Part shown: positions 61,003 to 64,000 of the stretch, piece by piece
Position numbering within the stretch: the stretch's first letter is position 1
Layout: every line of letters starts with the position of its first letter
NCBI GenBank assembly: GCA_964487555.1
Contig: CAZART010000004.1
Coordinates: 46,343 to 110,342, forward strand
DNA from: CAZART01 sp964487555
GTDB taxonomy: Bacteria; Bacteroidota; Rhodothermia; Rhodothermales; VXPQ01
Reading direction: 5' to 3'
DNA: 64,000 bases
Made by a program: the position numbers and the translations under genes
Notes under the pieces: generated by a model
What the model was told of the DNA's origin: nothing
What the model saw: only the letters and a program-made list of their open reading frames with translations
Databases searched by the model: none

Positions 61003-63344
61003 CAGTTTCCGTTCGTATCGACTTTCAGGCCCACGGACGGAAGGAATGGCAGTTGATCCGCGCGCTGCAACGTGAAGACGTCCACATAGAAGATGTTCCT
61101 GCGGTCGTAGGCGTTGATGAGACTCCCCATCACGGTAAACTGGAATCGATTCAGCGTAAACGTTCGCTCTAGCGATACGTCCAGCCGGTGATACGTGGGC
61201 AGCACAGCATTGAAGGGGCGGCCGTAGATGGCGCGACGCCAACGTAGCGTTTCGGGGCGGATGTCGACGTCGTTTACCGCCACGAAGCCGTCGAACCCTT
61301 CAGGCCGGCTGAACGGCAAACCACTTCCGAAGGCCCACCGCGCGCTCAGATCGAACCCGTAGAGCTCGAGGCTCAGAAGGGCGTTCACCTGATGCCGTCG
61401 GTCGTGCGGTGGCCGGTAGCGGATCGATTCCTCGCCGAACCAGAGCGGAAGCTCCGCTTGCTGGGCATCATAAAGCGTCGAGGACAGGCCATACGTCACC
61501 GCGCCGTAGAGCCGTGACCGCCGCAACTCCACCCTGGCGTCGAAGCCGAGGGCGCGGCCGGTGGCAGGCTGCAGCTGGGTCGTCATGTGCGGGTACGGCG
61601 TCCATTGGGCCACGTAGAGGTTGTCTAACTTCTTGAAAAAGCCTTCGACGGAGAACTCAAGCCAGTGCGTCGGCGTGCCGCGGTAGCCAAGGATCGCGTG
61701 TGCGGCTCGAGGCACCTTGCCCCCAAAGTTTTCCGCCAGGCGCGGATCGAAGCGAGGCACATTCGTCCACGTCGTAAAGACACTCGCGGCGTCGCGTTGG
61801 TCGACGAGACCGACGATCTCCTGGTGATAGAGACCCGCCGCGCCACTCACCTGGTGCACGCCGCGTTCCCACACCAGACGCAGACGCGGTTCCAGCACAG
61901 GATCGAACTGTATCGCGTAGAATTCCATCCGCAAGCCCGGGCGCACGCGTAGCGCGCCGAAGGTGAACTCCGGCTCGACGTAGAAACCGAGGTGGTTGAT
62001 GGCCGCTTTTTTGATCTCAGCATTCTGAAAGATGCCGCCGAGCTCCGAGTCTGAGTTAATCATTCGTAGGGACCAGCCGGCATCGACGTCGGTTCTCGCC
62101 CCGTGGAACGTGGCATCCAGCGCGATCAGGACGTTGCTGATATCCGTCGAGCGCAGCGCCTCCTCGGAAGGACCAAACTCACTCCCAAAGCTTGAATAGG
62201 CGAGTCGAAATTCCGCGGATACGGGAAGTAGTCGGGGGAGCATCAGGTAGCGCAGACCCGCGGCCTTATTCCACCAGCGAATCTCGTCCGGCTCTTGAAG
62301 GCCGATTTCTTCGTGGAGCGTTCCCCGATCGTGCGTTTGAAGCGCCGTTGCGGAGAGCCGGCTTCTGGGACTCACCTCGGCGTGTATTTTGGCGAAGGCA
62401 TCTCCGAAATCGAACGGCAGTCGGTCCGAGACGATCCGCTCGGCCCCCTGCTCAACGAGTGATTGACGCACAGAGGCGAGAAAGGAGATTCGGTTCGGGA
62501 CAAGCGGCCCCTCCAGGAGGAGCGTACCGATGAACGGCGAGATGCTGGCCACTCCCCCGAAGCGTCGTTTGTTGCCCTCACGCGCGCTCACGTCGACCAC
62601 CGAGGAGACGCGTTCGCCGAAACGACTGCCGTAGCCGCCGGCGTACACGTCTGCGCGGTTGATGATGTCGGACGGGAAAGCAGAGTAGAAGCCCAGTATG
62701 TGGAAAGGCTGATAGACCATCATGCCGTCGAGCTGCACGAGGTTCTGCGACGGCTCTCCGCCCCTGATGAAAAACTGCCCGCTCCGGTCCCCCGTCGTCA
62801 CGACACTCGGCATCGTCGTCAAATAGGAGGCCAGGTCACCCGTAACGTCCGGCGCCGGAATCATCTCGATCTCCCTCGGGCGGATCGTCTGCTGTCCCGC
62901 CGTCACGCGTGCCGCTCCGCTCGTGCGCTCGGTCTCCACCACCACCTCATCGAGTCCGGCCCGATCCGCGACCAATACAATGTTGCGCGTGCTCACCTCC
63001 CCGGGTTCCAGGTCCACGGTATCCGTATACGTCTCATAGCCGATGTACGAGGCGCGTAAGACGTACCGGCCCGGCGAAATGCGCGGGATCTGATAGAGGC
63101 CGTCGGCATTGGTGACGGCGCCGCGGAGGACACCCTGCTCATTCTCGAGCGAGACGTTGACGAGTTCGAGCGCCTGGCCGCTCTTCTCATCGGTTACGAA
63201 CCCACCGAGGCGCGCCGATTGTGCGTGCGCGCTCGTCACCGTAAACGCCACAACGCCCAGGGATAGACAGAGCACCCACTGTACCAAGTGGGTTCGCTTT
63301 TCTGAGCGGTCGTGGTGCTGCCGGAAAAGGTTCATTAGAGACAT
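61002..63344 (-). CDS. TonB-dependent receptor flanked by DUF4249 lipoproteins
   Basis: 780 residues. N-terminal signal (WVLCLSLGVVAFTVTSAHAQ), carboxypeptidase-regulatory domain (ARLGGFVTDEKSGQALELVNVSLENEQGVLRG), plug (IEMIPAPDVTGDLASYLTTMPSVVTTGDRSGQFFIRGGEPSQNLVQLDGMMVYQPFHILGFYSAFPSDIINRADVYAGGYGSRFG compressed here as seen) and barrel. The 'FFIRGGEPSQNL...DGMMVYQPFHILG' motif belongs to TonB receptors that pair with DUF4249. The ligand is unknown. Start 57 bp downstream of the upstream DUF4249 stop; MNLFRQ at residue 4 is an alternative start. Confidence 0.88.
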   Translation of the reverse strand: MSLMNLFRQHHDRSEKRTHLVQWVLCLSLGVVAFTVTSAHAQSARLGGFVTDEKSGQALELVNVSLENEQGVLRGAVTNADGLYQIPRISPGRYVLRASYIGYETYTDTVDLEPGEVSTRNIVLVADRAGLDEVVVETERTSGAARVTAGQQTIRPREIEMIPAPDVTGDLASYLTTMPSVVTTGDRSGQFFIRGGEPSQNLVQLDGMMVYQPFHILGFYSAFPSDIINRADVYAGGYGSRFGERVSSVVDVSAREGNKRRFGGVASISPFIGTLLLEGPLVPNRISFLASVRQSLVEQGAERIVSDRLPFDFGDAFAKIHAEVSPRSRLSATALQTHDRGTLHEEIGLQEPDEIRWWNKAAGLRYLMLPRLLPVSAEFRLAYSSFGSEFGPSEEALRSTDISNVLIALDATFHGARTDVDAGWSLRMINSDSELGGIFQNAEIKKAAINHLGFYVEPEFTFGALRVRPGLRMEFYAIQFDPVLEPRLRLVWERGVHQVSGAAGLYHQEIVGLVDQRDAASVFTTWTNVPRFDPRLAENFGGKVPRAAHAILGYRGTPTHWLEFSVEGFFKKLDNLYVAQWTPYPHMTTQLQPATGRALGFDARVELRRSRLYGAVTYGLSSTLYDAQQAELPLWFGEESIRYRPPHDRRHQVNALLSLELYGFDLSARWAFGSGLPFSRPEGFDGFVAVNDVDIRPETLRWRRAIYGRPFNAVLPTYHRLDVSLERTFTLNRFQFTVMGSLINAYDRRNIFYVDVFTLQRADQLPFLPSVGLKVDTNGN

Positions 63345-63401
63345 TCAGTCACTTAATAGCTGTTGGGAATGTGGCGTCAGAGAGTGGGTGGGGCAACATA
63401 C

Positions 63402-64000
63402 CTACTCTGGAAGGACGAAGCCGGCAGCTTCCCTGAACTCGCCCGTCGGCCGCCACTGGTGGCGGGCACGGTAGCCCGCCCCTACAAAGCCGTAGCCGTT
63501 CTGGACGTTTGTCATCACGGCCGGGTGGGCCAGCGCCAGAGGATCAACGGCACCATCCGGCGGCGACCAATCGGCATTGGCCACGATCAGGTCGAGCGTA
63601 ATCAGTAGTAGGTCGATTCCGAATCGCTCGATTACGCCATGGGGTACATAAAGACCGATCTCTGCGTGTACGGCATCAAATCCCTCGTTCAGATCGACCG
63701 GGATCCTCCAACCGCCGGAAGTTTTCTCCAGCCGGCCATCATACGAAAGCGTGACTTCATACGTCGGATTCCGGGGGCGGGGTGGCGGGGTAGGATCCTC
63801 GTTCACCTTCCCCATAAACGTCACTTCAACCTTCAGCAGGCGCGGCGCGTCCCCTTCCAGCTTCACCGGTGTCAGAACGACGCCGGATTCGATCCCCGGC
63901 GTACCCAGAATCGGCCTTACCATCGGCGGGACGGCGACTTCGACATGGCTGCCTCTTCCATCGGCTGCCGCTATTTCCAGGCGATACGTTTTCTCGTAAC
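63402..64000 (-). CDS. DUF4249 protein, second copy (N-terminus beyond window edge)
   Basis: Open from the right edge to the stop at 63402, about 199 residues visible. It reads EKTYRLEIAAADG near the edge, then VAVPPMVRPILGTPGIESGVVLTPVKLEGDAPRLLKVEVTFMG and HPAVMTNVQNGYGFVGAGYRARHQWRP, closely parallel to the 60079-61002 protein (VEVPPVVRPLLGTA; HPDVMTNVENGYGFVGAGYR). A tandem paralog around one TonB receptor gene. Confidence 0.85.
   Translation of the reverse strand, partial: YEKTYRLEIAAADGRGSHVEVAVPPMVRPILGTPGIESGVVLTPVKLEGDAPRLLKVEVTFMGKVNEDPTPPPRPRNPTYEVTLSYDGRLEKTSGGWRIPVDLNEGFDAVHAEIGLYVPHGVIERFGIDLLLITLDLIVANADWSPPDGAVDPLALAHPAVMTNVQNGYGFVGAGYRARHQWRPTGEFREAAGFVLPE

Overview
The window looks like one scaffold from a moderately GC-rich member of the Rhodothermota/Bacteroidota assemblage. 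The evidence is type IX secretion (T9SS) C-terminal sorting domains on several extracellular proteins, TonB-dependent receptors with an N-terminal carboxypeptidase-regulatory domain, a PorV-family protein, DUF4249 lipoproteins, and many Tat/lipoprotein signals. It is probably a draft or metagenome assembly, because a run of exactly 100 N (30636-30735) interrupts a repeat-rich gene. No rRNA, tRNA, CRISPR array, phage or transposase was seen.

Left part (1-14.4 kb). A partial HEAT-repeat membrane-bound dehydrogenase is followed by an assimilatory-sulfur/siroheme operon (SUMT, CysH, precorrin-2 dehydrogenase). In front of that operon lies an apparent attenuator: a possibly leaderless 55-codon peptide with 11 Cys and 3 Met in 19 residues, then a strong intrinsic terminator. 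Next come a phosphotriesterase-like lipoprotein, an FKBP isomerase, a DUF1801 protein and a PQQ/cytochrome c dehydrogenase, then the lacI-uxaB-uxaA operon of galacturonate catabolism.

Middle part (14.4-45.9 kb), an extensive pectin-utilisation region, nearly all on the minus strand. Two genes of planctomycete-type cytochrome/DUF1553 and DUF1501 families are followed by a fused PL1-GH105 enzyme, a secreted PL1, UxaC and a secreted PL9. Then comes a roughly 14 kb operon: TonB receptor, T9SS-type protein, PorV-like protein, FadL-like barrel and two repeat-containing T9SS cargo proteins. It has no SusD. GH28-kduD-kduI and TonB receptor-DUF89-CE15 esterase complete the region. Three promoters (lacI-uxaBA, the TonB receptor operon, GH28-kduDI) share a -35/17 bp/-10 layout, with a palindrome of consensus CTTWACCGGTWAAG just downstream of the -10. 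This suggests a LacI-controlled pectin regulon. Extracellular PL1/PL9/GH28 cut the polymer, the TonB receptor imports oligomers, and GH105 releases unsaturated uronate. KduI/KduD and UxaC/UxaB/UxaA both lead to 2-keto-3-deoxygluconate; KdgK and Eda are not in the window.

Right part (49.8-64 kb). Tat-exported Gfo/Idh/MocA oxidoreductases and a sugar isomerase are followed by a SUMF1-like lipoprotein whose start overlaps that of a divergent ApbE. Then come an ASPIC/UnbV repeat lipoprotein with a pentaheme-cytochrome/TPR membrane protein, and a DUF4249-TonB receptor-DUF4249 cluster that runs off the end. No stretch over 300 bp lacks a gene.
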